A stretch of 64,000 nt of DNA from Paracoccus denitrificans (lineage in GTDB: Bacteria; Pseudomonadota; Alphaproteobacteria; Rhodobacterales; Rhodobacteraceae), in the NCBI GenBank assembly GCA_005768755.1, contig VAFL01000012.1:1-64000 (forward strand), given 5' to 3'. The position numbers and the translations under genes are program-made. The notes beneath the pieces were generated by a model that saw only the letters and a list, made by a program, of their open reading frames with translations, ran no database searches and was not told the DNA's origin. Shown piece by piece: positions 54,298-63,716 of the stretch. The stretch's first letter is position 1, and each line of letters opens with the position of its first letter.

Positions 54298-55297
54298 CGT
54301 GGCACTGGATACGTCGCGCTCGCACGGCCGCAGCGGCCTGGGTTTCCTGTTCGGTCTTGGCCTTTTGCTGCTTGCCGCGTGCGGCATATGGCTGTTTCAG
54401 GGACTGGGCGAGGGCAACCGCGCCTTCATTCTTCATTTGCGCGCGATGAAGCTTGGCGCGTTGATCACCGTGGGCGCGGCAGTGGGTGTCTCCACGATCC
54501 TGTTTCAGACAGTTGCCGCGAACCGCGTGCTGACCCCGTCGATCATGGGTTTCGATTCGCTTTATGTCCTGCTGCAAACAGCCCTGATCGCAGGGCTTGG
54601 CGCGGTTCGCTTTGCCGCCATGCCCGATCTGCCGAAATTTCTGGTCGAAATTGCGGTGATGTGCCTGCTTGCCATCATCCTGTTCGGCACGCTTCTTGGT
54701 CGCGGGACGCGTGACATCGGGCGCACGATTCTGACCGGGGTGATCCTTGGAGTGATGTTCCGGTCCGCCTCCAGCCTTATCGGCAGGCTGATGGACCCGA
54801 ACGAATTCGCCGTTGTGCAAGCTGCAAGCGTGGTGAACTTTTCGCGTGCGGATACCGAACTTTTGCCGATCGGCGCAGCACTTTGCGCGCTTGCCATCGG
54901 ATTTTCGCTTTGGCTGGCGCCGCGGCTGGACGTGATGGGACTGGGACGCGATGTCGCGACCTCGCTTGGATTGCGCTTTGGCCGGATGGTCATCATGACG
55001 CTTGGTCTGGTCGCGATCCTCGTTTCGGTGGCAACGGCACTTGTCGGGCCAATGTCGCTTTTCGGTGCCGCCGCCTTTTTCGGCCTGATCGTTGCCGGCA
55101 TGACGCACGGTCTTGCCCAAAGCCATCGCCACGCCCTGCTGCTTCCGACCGCGGCGCTGATTGCGGCGAATATCCTCGTGATCGGGCAGATGCTGTTCGA
55201 ACGCCTGCTGGGCCAGCAGGGCGCGCTTTCCATCGTGATCGAGTTCGCGGGCGGGCTGTTCTTCCTGTATCTTCTGCTGAAAGGTCGCATCCGATGA
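54290..55297 (+). CDS. ferric-siderophore ABC permease 2 (FecCD family)
   Basis: 335 aa from the GTG at 54290, overlapping permease 1 by 8 bases; an upstream ATG at 54242 would overlap by more and is unlikely. Family features: LGALITVGAAVGVSTILFQT, VAANRVLTPSIMGFDSLYVL, and GPMSLFGAAAFFGLIVAGMT. CeuC/FatC/VctG-like. The stop overlaps the ATPase start by 4 bases. Confidence 0.9.
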   Translation: MSDVALDTSRSHGRSGLGFLFGLGLLLLAACGIWLFQGLGEGNRAFILHLRAMKLGALITVGAAVGVSTILFQTVAANRVLTPSIMGFDSLYVLLQTALIAGLGAVRFAAMPDLPKFLVEIAVMCLLAIILFGTLLGRGTRDIGRTILTGVILGVMFRSASSLIGRLMDPNEFAVVQAASVVNFSRADTELLPIGAALCALAIGFSLWLAPRLDVMGLGRDVATSLGLRFGRMVIMTLGLVAILVSVATALVGPMSLFGAAAFFGLIVAGMTHGLAQSHRHALLLPTAALIAANILVIGQMLFERLLGQQGALSIVIEFAGGLFFLYLLLKGRIR

Positions 55298-56052
55298 TCC
55301 AGCTGAGCGGCGTCAGCCACAGGATTGGCAACGCACCCATCCTGTCCGATATCACTGCCGATCTTCCGCAGGGCAAGCTGACCGCCCTGATCGGGCCGAA
55401 CGGCGCGGGCAAGTCCACCCTGCTGCGCCTGATCGGCCGGTTGGAGCCGTTGCAGCAGGGCCGGATAAGCATAGACGGGCAGGATATCCGCACGACACCG
55501 ACCGAGGAACTGGCGCGGCGCATGGCGGTGCTGGGACAACAAACACTGATTACCAGCAGGCTGCGGCTGGTCGACCTGATCGGCTTTGGTCGCTGGCCGC
55601 ATCACCAGGGTCGCCCCCGCCCCGCCGACCGCGCCATTATTTCGGATGCGCTGCAGACATTCGGCCTGACGCCGCTGGCCAATCGCTTCCTTGACGAGGT
55701 GTCCGGCGGGCAGGCGCAACGCGCATTCCTTGCCATGACCTTCGCTCAGGATACGGAATGGCTGCTTCTGGACGAACCGCTGAACAACCTCGACATGTCC
55801 CATGCCCGGACATTGATGGCGCGCCTGTCCGAGTTGGTCCGCAACTCGGGCAAAAGCGTCGTTGTCGTCGTCCACGAGGTGAACTACGCGGCGGCATGGG
55901 CGGATCATATCGTCGCACTGAAAGAGGGCCGGGTCGCAGCACAAGGATCGCCGTTCGATGTGCTGACGGAAGGGGGGCTCAGCGCGCTTTACGACACGCC
56001 GATCAACGTGGCGACCCATGACGGCCGCCCGCTGGTGCTGCATCACTATTAG
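55294..56052 (+). CDS. ferric-siderophore ABC ATP-binding protein
   Basis: 252 aa. Walker A GPNGAGKSTLLRLIG, signature VSGGQAQRAFLAMTF, Walker B WLLLDEPLNNLDM, and the switch histidine in VVVVHEVNYA. It drives the two upstream permeases. It ends 1 base before the convergent allA gene, without a clear terminator. Confidence 0.92.
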   Translation: MIQLSGVSHRIGNAPILSDITADLPQGKLTALIGPNGAGKSTLLRLIGRLEPLQQGRISIDGQDIRTTPTEELARRMAVLGQQTLITSRLRLVDLIGFGRWPHHQGRPRPADRAIISDALQTFGLTPLANRFLDEVSGGQAQRAFLAMTFAQDTEWLLLDEPLNNLDMSHARTLMARLSELVRNSGKSVVVVVHEVNYAAAWADHIVALKEGRVAAQGSPFDVLTEGGLSALYDTPINVATHDGRPLVLHHY

Positions 56053-56053
56053 A

Positions 56054-56548
56054 TCAAAGGGTGATATAGGCGGGCCGGGGCAGCCAATGCTCTTCCAGAT
56101 TGTCGCCTTCACCGATCCGGTCGATGACGGCGTAAAGCCCGCTTCCGTCCAGGGGGCACAACACGCCGTGCCAGACGTTGCGGCGCAGGTTTACCCCCTG
56201 CCCGGCGCGGGCGATGAAGGCGCGCGGCGTGCCGGGCGTGCCCCCGACATCTTCGGCTACCGTAACCAGAAAGCGTGATTGCGACATCGGAACGAAAGCT
56301 TGCGATCCCAGCGGATGCCGTTCCAGCAGGTCAAGCATATACGGTATGTCGCGCAGTTCAGCCTGAAACAGGCTGATCCCGGCACGCCCGCCGCCCACAT
56401 CCACGGCGAAGTCCATGCCCGCCAGATCGTTATAGCGTCCGCATTTGCCCTGATTGATGATCTTGTCAGGGCTGCCCGTGATTTCCAGCACCTCGCCAAA
56501 CGGCGCAAAAGCCTCGGCCGTCAGCGACTCGGCAGTGATCACGCTCAT
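56054..56548 (-). CDS. allA: ureidoglycolate lyase
   Basis: 164 aa, the normal size. It splits ureidoglycolate into glyoxylate and urea, late in allantoin breakdown. The cupin-fold sequence matches AllA: ITAESLTAEAFAPFGEVLEI, NQGKCGRYNDLA near residue 35, ISLFQAELRDIPYMLDLLER and HPLGSQAFVPMSQSRFLVTV, then WHGVLCPL. The ATG at 56548 overlaps the end of the puuE-uraD gene (ATGA), so they are coupled. Glyoxylate made here could feed malate synthase G (59.8-62 kb). Confidence 0.92.
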   Translation of the reverse strand: MSVITAESLTAEAFAPFGEVLEITGSPDKIINQGKCGRYNDLAGMDFAVDVGGGRAGISLFQAELRDIPYMLDLLERHPLGSQAFVPMSQSRFLVTVAEDVGGTPGTPRAFIARAGQGVNLRRNVWHGVLCPLDGSGLYAVIDRIGEGDNLEEHWLPRPAYITL

Positions 56549-57960
56549 GGCAGGACCGCCGCCAGCCGCAGCGCGGCGATACGTTCGACCTGCCGGCACG
56601 CTTCCGCGAATTCGGTCGCCCGGTCATTGTCGATGCGGCTGCGGAAGGCCGCCATGATCCCCGCCTTATCGTGATCGCGCACCGCGATGATGAAGGGAAA
56701 GCCGTGTTTGGCGACGTAGTCGTCATTCAGGCGCGTGAATTCGGCGCGTTCGGCATCGGTCAGCGCGTCCAGCCCGGCGCTTGCCTGTTCGGATGTCGAT
56801 TCCGCCGTCAGCCGCTTCGCCTGCGCCAGCTTGCCCGCCAGATCGGGATGCGCGGTCAGCACACCCAGTCGCTCCTCCTCGGAAGCAGAGCGGAAGATAC
56901 GGCAAAGAGCGTTATGCAGGCCCACCGCGCTGTCATGGGCCGGCCCCAGTTCCAGATCGAAGGCGCGTTCGGCAATCCAGGGCGAATGTTCGAAGATCCC
57001 GCCATAGAGTTCGACGAAGCGGTCGCGTTCCATTTCAGATGGACGCTCGTACCGCTGCGGAGGATTGGTTTCGGCCCAATGACGGGCAATGTCGATCCGT
57101 CGGGGTGTCCAGACGCCATCAAATCCCTTGATATAGTCGATGAATCGCTTCAGCCCCGCCAGCTTGCCGGGCCGCCCGATCAGGCGGCAGTGCAGACCGA
57201 CGCTCATCATCTTGGGCGCGCCTGCCTCACCTTCGGCGTAAAGAACGTCAAACGCATCCTTCAGATACTGATAGAATTGCTCTCCCGTGATATAGCCCGG
57301 CGCGGTCGCGAAACGCATGTCATTGGCTTCAAGCGTATAGGGGATGATCAGCTGATCACGCCCGCCCACGCGCTTCCAATAGGGCAGATCGTCGTCATAC
57401 GTGTCCGAGATATAGGCAAACAGTCCGGTTTCAGCCGTCAGATCGACCGTGTTGGCACTGCAACGCCCGGTATACCAGCCCTCGGGCGGGGTGCCCACGA
57501 CCTCGGTATGCAGGCGGATCGCTTCGGAAATGGCCGCGCGTTCGTCAGCATCGCTCATGTCCTTGTGCTCGACCCATTTCAGGCCGTGGCTGGCGATTTC
57601 CCATCCAGCATCCTTCATCGCCGCGACCTGTTCCGGGCTGCGCGCAAGGGCCGTGGCGACCCCGTAGATCGTCACCGGGATGTCCGCGCCGGTAAACAGC
57701 CGGTGCAGCCGCCAGAACCCGGCGCGCGCGCCGTATTCATAGATCGATTCCATGTTCCAGTGCCGCTGCCCCGGCCATTGCGCGGCGCCGGCGATGTCCG
57801 ACAAAAACGCCTCGGACGCGGCATCGCCATGCAGGATCGAGTTCTCGCCGCCTTCTTCATAGTTCAGCACGAACTGCACCGCGACCTTCGCGCCGCCCGG
57901 CCATTTCGCATCCGGTGGGTTGGCACCATAGCCGCGCATGTCTCTCGGGTAACGGTTCAT
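56545..57960 (-). CDS. allantoinase PuuE fused to OHCU decarboxylase UraD
   Basis: 471 aa with two enzymes of ureide metabolism in one chain. Residues 1 to about 300 are the cofactor-light polysaccharide-deacetylase-type allantoinase PuuE (VAVQFVLNYEEGGENSILHG, GWEIASHGLKWVEH, GWYTGRCSANTVDLTAETGL). From about 310 the UraD-type 2-oxo-4-hydroxy-4-carboxy-5-ureidoimidazoline decarboxylase follows, with its LTAHPDLAGKLAQAK and NDDYVAKHGFPFIIAVRDHD signatures. The fusion is known in proteobacteria. It diverges from uraH, so the steps from hydroxyisourate to allantoate are together. No uricase gene is visible in the window. Confidence 0.93.
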   Translation of the reverse strand: MNRYPRDMRGYGANPPDAKWPGGAKVAVQFVLNYEEGGENSILHGDAASEAFLSDIAGAAQWPGQRHWNMESIYEYGARAGFWRLHRLFTGADIPVTIYGVATALARSPEQVAAMKDAGWEIASHGLKWVEHKDMSDADERAAISEAIRLHTEVVGTPPEGWYTGRCSANTVDLTAETGLFAYISDTYDDDLPYWKRVGGRDQLIIPYTLEANDMRFATAPGYITGEQFYQYLKDAFDVLYAEGEAGAPKMMSVGLHCRLIGRPGKLAGLKRFIDYIKGFDGVWTPRRIDIARHWAETNPPQRYERPSEMERDRFVELYGGIFEHSPWIAERAFDLELGPAHDSAVGLHNALCRIFRSASEEERLGVLTAHPDLAGKLAQAKRLTAESTSEQASAGLDALTDAERAEFTRLNDDYVAKHGFPFIIAVRDHDKAGIMAAFRSRIDNDRATEFAEACRQVERIAALRLAAVLP

Positions 57961-58063
57961 GTCATGTCCTCTGGTGCTCCGGGTCGTCGCAGCAGTCTAT
58001 CGCCGCTTTTCATCGGGTGAAATGCGTGAAACGATCATGACCAACCTGCAAGAGGAAGAAATG

Positions 58064-58396
58064 ATGGCTGGCTATCTGACAACGCATGTTCTGGACACGG
58101 CAAAAGGGGTTCCGGCGGCGGGGCTGAAGATCGAGCTTTATCGGCTGGACGCAAAGACCCGCACCCATCTGAAAACGCTGACCACCAACGCTGACGGCCG
58201 CACCGACGAACAGATCCTGCCGGAACCCGAGTTCGAAACCGGCACCTATGAACTGATCTTCCACGCCGGAGATTACCTTGGCACGCGCGACTTTCTCGAC
58301 GTGATTCCGCTGCGGTTTACCATGTCAGAGCCGAGCCACTACCATGTGCCACTGCTGCTGTCGCCCTATGGCTATTCGACGTATCGGGGGAGTTAG
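58064..58396 (+). CDS. uraH: 5-hydroxyisourate hydrolase (transthyretin-like)
   Basis: 110 aa. It opens 5-hydroxyisourate, the first product of uricase. The N-terminal LTTHVLDTAKGVPAAGLKIE and the C-terminal signature YGYSTYRGS are both present, with His at the expected active positions. Start at 58064 with GAGGA 7 bases upstream; ATG at 58061 is nearly as good. It diverges from puuE-uraD. The 194 bases after it (58397-58590) show no feature. Confidence 0.95.
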   Translation: MAGYLTTHVLDTAKGVPAAGLKIELYRLDAKTRTHLKTLTTNADGRTDEQILPEPEFETGTYELIFHAGDYLGTRDFLDVIPLRFTMSEPSHYHVPLLLSPYGYSTYRGS

Positions 58397-58590
58397 GTGG
58401 GCTAGCAGGCGCATTCTCTCGCGTCAGCTCCAAGACCTATATGACAGCTTTGCGCCCGAACCGGTCGTTCGCGTTGGCTGCTGCATCTCATCTAGATCTA
58501 GCATAAGTTGGCTGAGGCGAGTCGCATCGAGTTCTATGGCTCGCCAGACTAACGACATATCCACTACCCGCCGATGGAGGCCGTATAACC

Positions 58591-59454
58591 ATGGTAACGC
58601 TTCGACTGAACATGCCGCAGTGGCAGGGCGGGGACGAACCGGCTTATCTCTTCGGGGCTGAGCTTCTGCGCTGGCTAGCCCCGCCGCATGACGGTCCGGA
58701 GGAAACGGTGGCGGTCTCGCCTTCGGATGGCAGCTCCGCGCCAGTGGAACAGGGTATCAAGTGGCGCGGCGATCTTCTGGCGCAGGCCAAGGCGGCGCGC
58801 GCGGCAATCGACCGCCACGCCCCCGACCGGATCGTGACGCTGGGTGGCGATTGTCTGGTCGATCTGGCACCCATCGCCTATCTGCGGCAGAAATACGGCG
58901 AGAAGCTAGGCGTGCTGTGGATCGACGCCCACCCCGATGTCATGAGCGCGCAAGAGTTTTCGCACGCCCACGCGCATGTTCTGGGCATGTTGCTGGGGCG
59001 CGGCGATGCCGAGTTTACCGGTCAGGTGTCCGAGAAGCTGGAGGCCCGCCGCGTGATGATCGCGGGCATGCAGGGATGGACTGCAGCCGAGGATGCGATC
59101 CTGAAGGATCTGGGCCTGCGCCATGTGCCCGCCACCGATCTGGCGGACACCAGCCGCCCGATCCTTGACTGGATCGCGGCCGAGGGGATCAGTTATCTGG
59201 CCGTTCATTTCGATCTGGACGTGCTGGATCCGGCCCATTTCTCGCCGCTGCTGTTCAACCGGCCCGATGCCGCGCCTGACGCATTCGATGGGGTGGAGAA
59301 GGGCCATATGCGGCTGGATCAGGTCCTGAGGCTGCTGAACGACGCGGCGAGCGCAGCTGACATGGTGGGCCTCGCCATGACTGAACATCTGCCGTGGGAC
59401 ATGCTGCGCTTGAAGAACGGGCTGGCAGGCCTGAAGATCATGGGCGGCTCATAA
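58591..59454 (+). CDS. arginase-family hydrolase with a GGDC metal motif
   Basis: 287 aa, ureohydrolase fold. Metal motifs: LWIDAHPDVMSAQEFSHAHA near residue 110 and VHFDLDVLDPAHFSP near 210 are standard. The first motif, normally GGDH, reads LGGDCLVDLAP, so a Cys replaces one manganese-binding His. Such GGDC members exist among uncharacterised arginase-family proteins; activity on arginine or agmatine cannot be assumed. Near allA and puuE, a ureide or guanidino substrate such as ureidoglycine or allantoate is a reasonable guess. It has no co-oriented partner. Confidence 0.75.
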   Translation: MVTLRLNMPQWQGGDEPAYLFGAELLRWLAPPHDGPEETVAVSPSDGSSAPVEQGIKWRGDLLAQAKAARAAIDRHAPDRIVTLGGDCLVDLAPIAYLRQKYGEKLGVLWIDAHPDVMSAQEFSHAHAHVLGMLLGRGDAEFTGQVSEKLEARRVMIAGMQGWTAAEDAILKDLGLRHVPATDLADTSRPILDWIAAEGISYLAVHFDLDVLDPAHFSPLLFNRPDAAPDAFDGVEKGHMRLDQVLRLLNDAASAADMVGLAMTEHLPWDMLRLKNGLAGLKIMGGS

Positions 59455-59564
59455 GCCGAGAGACTTCGGCAAACTGGCCTACGAATGTCCGCTTCGTCCG
59501 CTTATCAACCATGTAGAACCTCCGTTCATCATACATCCCCCGCGCGGAACAAGGCCGAAGGGCG

Positions 59565-59706
59565 CCGCGCGAGCGACGGACCGTCCCGGCGGTCTGTCGC
59601 TTTGGTGATGAAGGCTCTTGCGGGGGCGCGGTCGTCCGGTTTTGGCGGGCATAAAGTGCATCGCTCAACCAGCAGAGCGACAGCCCACGGTCCGCCGCTC
59701 GCGCGG
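59565..59706. repeat. 142-bp inverted-repeat element
   Basis: The left arm CCGCGCGAGCGACGGACCGT (59565-59584) is repeated inverted at 59687-59706 with one mismatch. A second pair follows inside: CTGTCGCT (59593-59600) and AGCGACAG (59676-59683). The arms can form an imperfect 28-bp stem. No transposase is seen and no target duplication was found. It may be a MITE-like or IS-end relic or a large RNA hairpin. It lies in the 354-base gap 59455-59808, which otherwise shows nothing convincing. Confidence 0.6.
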
Positions 59707-59808
59707 CTTGTCCGTGGCATCAATCGTATTGAGCAACGCCGGACGAAGGGCCACTATCGCGCAGCGGTCAGCCAAAGACCGGCATCGAATGACGCCGGTC
59801 CTGATGCC

Positions 59809-61965
59809 TCATGCCACCCCGTGCTGATCCTTGAACTTCCGGCGATAGGCGTGCAGCAGCGGCTCGGTATAGCCCGAGGGCTGCTCGCGGCCCTTGAAGA
59901 CCAGATCGCAAGCGGCCTGGAAGGCCAGTGAATCGGAACCGTCTCCCATGGGCAGATAGTTCGGATCGCCCTCGTTCTGGCGGTCGACGATGGCGGCGGC
60001 TTTCTTCATCGCCTCCATCACGCGGTCCTCGGTGACGACGCCGTGGTGCAGCCAGTTGGCCAGCATCTGCGACGAAATCCGGCAGGTTGCGCGGTCCTCC
60101 ATCTGGCCGACATCGTCGATATCAGGCACCTTGGAACAGCCGACGCCCTGATCGACCCAGCGGACGACATAGCCCAGAATGCCCTGCGCGTTGTTCAGGA
60201 TCTCGGCGTCGATCTCATCCTCGGGATAGCCGTTGGACGGCGCCAGCGGGATGGTCAGCAGTTCGTCCAGCTTGCGGCGCGGGGCAAGCTTGATGATCTC
60301 GTCCTGACGATCCTTCACGCTGACCTGATGGTAATGCGTCGCGTGCAGCGTGGCGGCGGTGGGCGACGGCACCCAGGCGCAGTTGGCGCCGGATTTCGGG
60401 TGGCCGATCTTGGCCTCCAGCATCGCCTGCATCCGGTCGGGCATGGCCCACATGCCCTTGCCGATCTGGCCCTTGCCCTGAAAACCGCAGGCAAGCGCGA
60501 TATCGACGTTGCGATCCTCGTAACTTGACAGCCACGGCTCATTTTTCATTTGCGCCTTGCGCTTCATGACGCCCGCTTCCATCGAGGTGTGGATCTCGTC
60601 CCCGGTGCGGTCAAGGAAGCCGGTATTGACGAAGGCGGCCCGATGGCGCGCGGCGCGGATGCATTCCTTGAGGTTCGCCGAGGTCCGACGCTCCTCGTCC
60701 ATGATGCCGATCTTGATGGTGTTTTCCGGCAGGCCAAGGATGTCCTCGACCGCGCCGAAGAATTCGACCGCAAGCGCGACCTCATCCGGGCCGTGCATCT
60801 TCGGCTTGACGATATAGACCGAGGCTTCGGAATTGGCCTGCGCGCCCTTCAGGTCGTGGATCGAGGCCGCGACGGTAAACAGCGCATCCATGATGCCTTC
60901 GGGGATTTCCTTGCCGTCCGCCGTCAGCACGGCGGGGTTGGTCATCAGGTGGCCGACATTGCGCACGAACATCAGCGCGCGGCCTTTCAGTTTGGCTGCC
61001 GTCCCGTCCTTTGCCGTATAGGCGATGTCGGGGTTCAGGCTGCGGGTCATCTGCTTGCCGCCCTTTTCGAAGGTCTCGCTTAGCGAGCCGTCCATCAGGC
61101 CAAGCCAGTTGCCATAGGCCAGCACCTTGTCGGTGGCATCGACGGCAGCCACCGAATCCTCGCAATCCATGATGGCAGAGATCGCGGATTCCAGACGCAC
61201 ATCGCTGACGCCCGCCTTGTCGGTCTTGCCAATCGCATGACCGGGGTCGATGTCGATGATGATATGCAGGCCGTTATGGACAAGAACGATGCTGTCCGGC
61301 TTTGACGCATCACCGATATGGCCCGCGAAATTCGACGGATCGGCAAGCGCAGCCTCGCCGCTGTCCGTCGTGGCAACCAGTTGGCCGTCATTCACGCGAT
61401 AGCCGGTGACATCCGCATGACTGGCGTCTTTCAGCGGCACGGCCTGATCCAGAAAATCCTTCGCCCATGCGATCACCTGCGCGCCGCGGGCTTCGTCATA
61501 GCCTTTGCCTTCGGGCAGCGAACCCATCGCGTCAGAACCATAAAGCGCATCGTAAAGGCTGCCCCAGCGGGCATTGGCAGCGTTGAGCGCGAAACGGGCG
61601 TTCATGACCGGAACCACCAGCTGCGGGCCGGAAATCGTCGCGACCTCGGGATCAACATTTGCGGTGTCGATGGTGAAATCCGGGCCTTCCGGCTTCAGAT
61701 AGCCGATCTGGTCCAGAAAGGCGCGGTATTCGGCCGCATCGAATTCGGCATTGCGGTGCGAGACATGCCATTTGTCGATGGCGGCCTGCAATTCTTCGCG
61801 CTTTTCCAGCGCCTCGGCGTTTCTGGGGGCGAAACGCGTCACCAGATCTGCAAGGCCCGCCCAGAAATCATCCGCAGATACGTTGGTGCCAGGCAGAAGC
61901 TTGTTTTCTGCGAAATCGGCCAGTTCGGTGGCGACCTGAAGGCCAGCCTTGTCAACATATGCCAT
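59809..61965 (-). CDS. glcB: malate synthase G
   Basis: 718 aa (E. coli GlcB is 723). It condenses glyoxylate with acetyl-CoA to malate. Start at 61965 (MAYVDKAG), with GGGAG about 8 bases upstream. Typical sequence: NADVTGYRV-like HADVTGYRVND, MDCEDSVAAVDATDKV near residue 270, FVNTGFLDRTGDEIHTSMEA near 455, GMWAMPDRMQAMLEAKIGHP near 540, and WVDQGVGCSKVPDIDDVGQM near 615. It can consume the glyoxylate from AllA. It stands alone between the inverted repeat element and the purine permease gene. Confidence 0.97.
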   Translation of the reverse strand: MAYVDKAGLQVATELADFAENKLLPGTNVSADDFWAGLADLVTRFAPRNAEALEKREELQAAIDKWHVSHRNAEFDAAEYRAFLDQIGYLKPEGPDFTIDTANVDPEVATISGPQLVVPVMNARFALNAANARWGSLYDALYGSDAMGSLPEGKGYDEARGAQVIAWAKDFLDQAVPLKDASHADVTGYRVNDGQLVATTDSGEAALADPSNFAGHIGDASKPDSIVLVHNGLHIIIDIDPGHAIGKTDKAGVSDVRLESAISAIMDCEDSVAAVDATDKVLAYGNWLGLMDGSLSETFEKGGKQMTRSLNPDIAYTAKDGTAAKLKGRALMFVRNVGHLMTNPAVLTADGKEIPEGIMDALFTVAASIHDLKGAQANSEASVYIVKPKMHGPDEVALAVEFFGAVEDILGLPENTIKIGIMDEERRTSANLKECIRAARHRAAFVNTGFLDRTGDEIHTSMEAGVMKRKAQMKNEPWLSSYEDRNVDIALACGFQGKGQIGKGMWAMPDRMQAMLEAKIGHPKSGANCAWVPSPTAATLHATHYHQVSVKDRQDEIIKLAPRRKLDELLTIPLAPSNGYPEDEIDAEILNNAQGILGYVVRWVDQGVGCSKVPDIDDVGQMEDRATCRISSQMLANWLHHGVVTEDRVMEAMKKAAAIVDRQNEGDPNYLPMGDGSDSLAFQAACDLVFKGREQPSGYTEPLLHAYRRKFKDQHGVA

Positions 61966-62079
61966 ATCGGTGTCTCCCTTTTCGTTCACTGGGCGCGGCA
62001 CAAACCTGCCGCACCCTTGTGGTGGCTCAACCCCGGCAGGGCAAGCCCTGTTAGCCCAAACAGCGGCCGTGCCGTGCCG

Positions 62080-63567
62080 TCAGTGACCACCGTCCGATTG
62101 CATGGCGGCGTCACGCAGATCTTCTTCGGAAATCCGTTCGGCACCGTTGAAGACCATGTTCAGCACAAGCGCCGTGATCGAGGCCAGCAGGATGCCGCTG
62201 TCGATCAGCGGGTGGATCGCATGGGGAATGTGCATCTTGAAGTCGGGCGCAATCAGCGGAATCATTCCCATCCCAAGCGACACCGCGACGATGAAGGCAT
62301 TGCTGCGATTGGTCTTGAAATCCACCGCAGTCAGGATGCGAATGCCGGTTGCGGCAACCATGCCGAACATGACCAGCCCGGCACCGCCCAGAACAACCGT
62401 CGGCAGCGCTTCGACCAGGGCGCCCATCTTGGGCACCAGCCCCAGAACGATCATGATGATGCCGCCTGCGACACAGACAAAGCGCGACCGGATGCCGGTC
62501 ACGCCCACCAGTCCGACATTCTGGCTGAACGAGGTATAGGGGAAGGTGTTGAACAACCCGCCGATCAATGTGCCAAGGCCATCGGTCCGCAGCCCCGCCG
62601 CCAATGCCTGCTGGCTGGGACGCCGTCCGCACATTTCGCCCAGGGCCAGGAACATCCCCAGCGATTCGATCATCACAACGATCATCACCAGCGTCATGGT
62701 CAGGATCATGATGGGATCGAAGATCGGCATGCCGAAATGAAGCGGTGTAACAAGCGCGAACCAGCCTGCATCGGCCACCTTGTCGAAATGCATCAGCCCC
62801 ATCAGCGCGGCAATCACCGCGCCGGCAATGATGCCGATCAGCACCGCGATATTGGACATGAAGCCCCGGCCGTATTTCATCACCAATATGATCACCAGCA
62901 GCACCAGTCCCGCGATCAGAAAATTCATCGGAGCGGCGTAGGCTGGGTTATTGACTGTTGGCACAATCGCGAAACCCGCTGGGGCGGGTGGCGCGCCGGC
63001 AAGTCCTGACACGGTATCTAGCCAGGCCTGTGCCTCGGGGTTTACGGTCTTTGGTGCGGTCGGGCCGACAGGCAACCCGAAGATCCAGTTGATCCCGATC
63101 CGCATAAGGCTGACCCCGATGACAAGGATGATGGAACCGGTCACGACCGGTGGAAAGAACCGGATCAGCCGCGACATCAGCGGCGCGATCAGCATCGAGA
63201 TCACACCCGCAGCCATGATTGCACCAAACAGCATGCGCGCGCCCTCGGTCCCCGGATTGGCCAGGGCAATCGACACCATCGGACCGACCGAGGCAAATGT
63301 CACACCCATCATCACCGGCAGCTTCACCCCGAACAAGGGCGTCATACCGTAAGACTGGATGATCGTGACCAGCCCGCAGACGAACAGATCGGCAGAGATC
63401 AGGAAAGCCACTTGTTCCGGTTCCAACCCCAACGCGCGCCCGACGATCAGCGGCACGGCAATCGCGCCGGCATACATGACCAGCACATGCTGAAGGCCAA
63501 GCGTGAACAGCTTGCCCGGCGGCAGCACCTCATCCACGGTGTTGGTAAAGGTTACGTCTGTGGCCAT
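62080..63567 (-). CDS. NCS2 family purine (urate/xanthine) permease
   Basis: 495 aa from the ATG at 63567, with AAGGGG 8 bases upstream; the ATG at 63585 lacks such a site. About 14 membrane segments. NCS2 signatures: LGLQHVLVMYAGAIAVPLIV at the N-terminus, FAQNVG-type TSFSQNVGLVGVTGIRSR, and GMVAATGIRILTAVDF. This branch carries xanthine and urate with protons. The location beside uraH, puuE-uraD and allA supports a purine catabolic substrate. Substrate specificity cannot be read from sequence alone. Confidence 0.9.
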   Translation of the reverse strand: MATDVTFTNTVDEVLPPGKLFTLGLQHVLVMYAGAIAVPLIVGRALGLEPEQVAFLISADLFVCGLVTIIQSYGMTPLFGVKLPVMMGVTFASVGPMVSIALANPGTEGARMLFGAIMAAGVISMLIAPLMSRLIRFFPPVVTGSIILVIGVSLMRIGINWIFGLPVGPTAPKTVNPEAQAWLDTVSGLAGAPPAPAGFAIVPTVNNPAYAAPMNFLIAGLVLLVIILVMKYGRGFMSNIAVLIGIIAGAVIAALMGLMHFDKVADAGWFALVTPLHFGMPIFDPIMILTMTLVMIVVMIESLGMFLALGEMCGRRPSQQALAAGLRTDGLGTLIGGLFNTFPYTSFSQNVGLVGVTGIRSRFVCVAGGIIMIVLGLVPKMGALVEALPTVVLGGAGLVMFGMVAATGIRILTAVDFKTNRSNAFIVAVSLGMGMIPLIAPDFKMHIPHAIHPLIDSGILLASITALVLNMVFNGAERISEEDLRDAAMQSDGGH

Positions 63568-63716
63568 CCCTGTCCCCTTGTTCATTGTTGTGGGCAGGTC
63601 CCGCCCGCCTTCTTCTTCCACGTTCTGCGCCGCGACGCCGGCAGCTGCGAGGCTGCCTGTAAGATGCAGCGCGCACGATCCGTTACACTGCCCCATCTGT
63701 GAGCAGTCAGGATCTG

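Noticed and set aside
59485..59931. Coding regions within the 59.5-59.8 kb gap
   Set aside because: The frames on both strands run through the inverted-repeat element and show no family resemblance or ribosome binding site.
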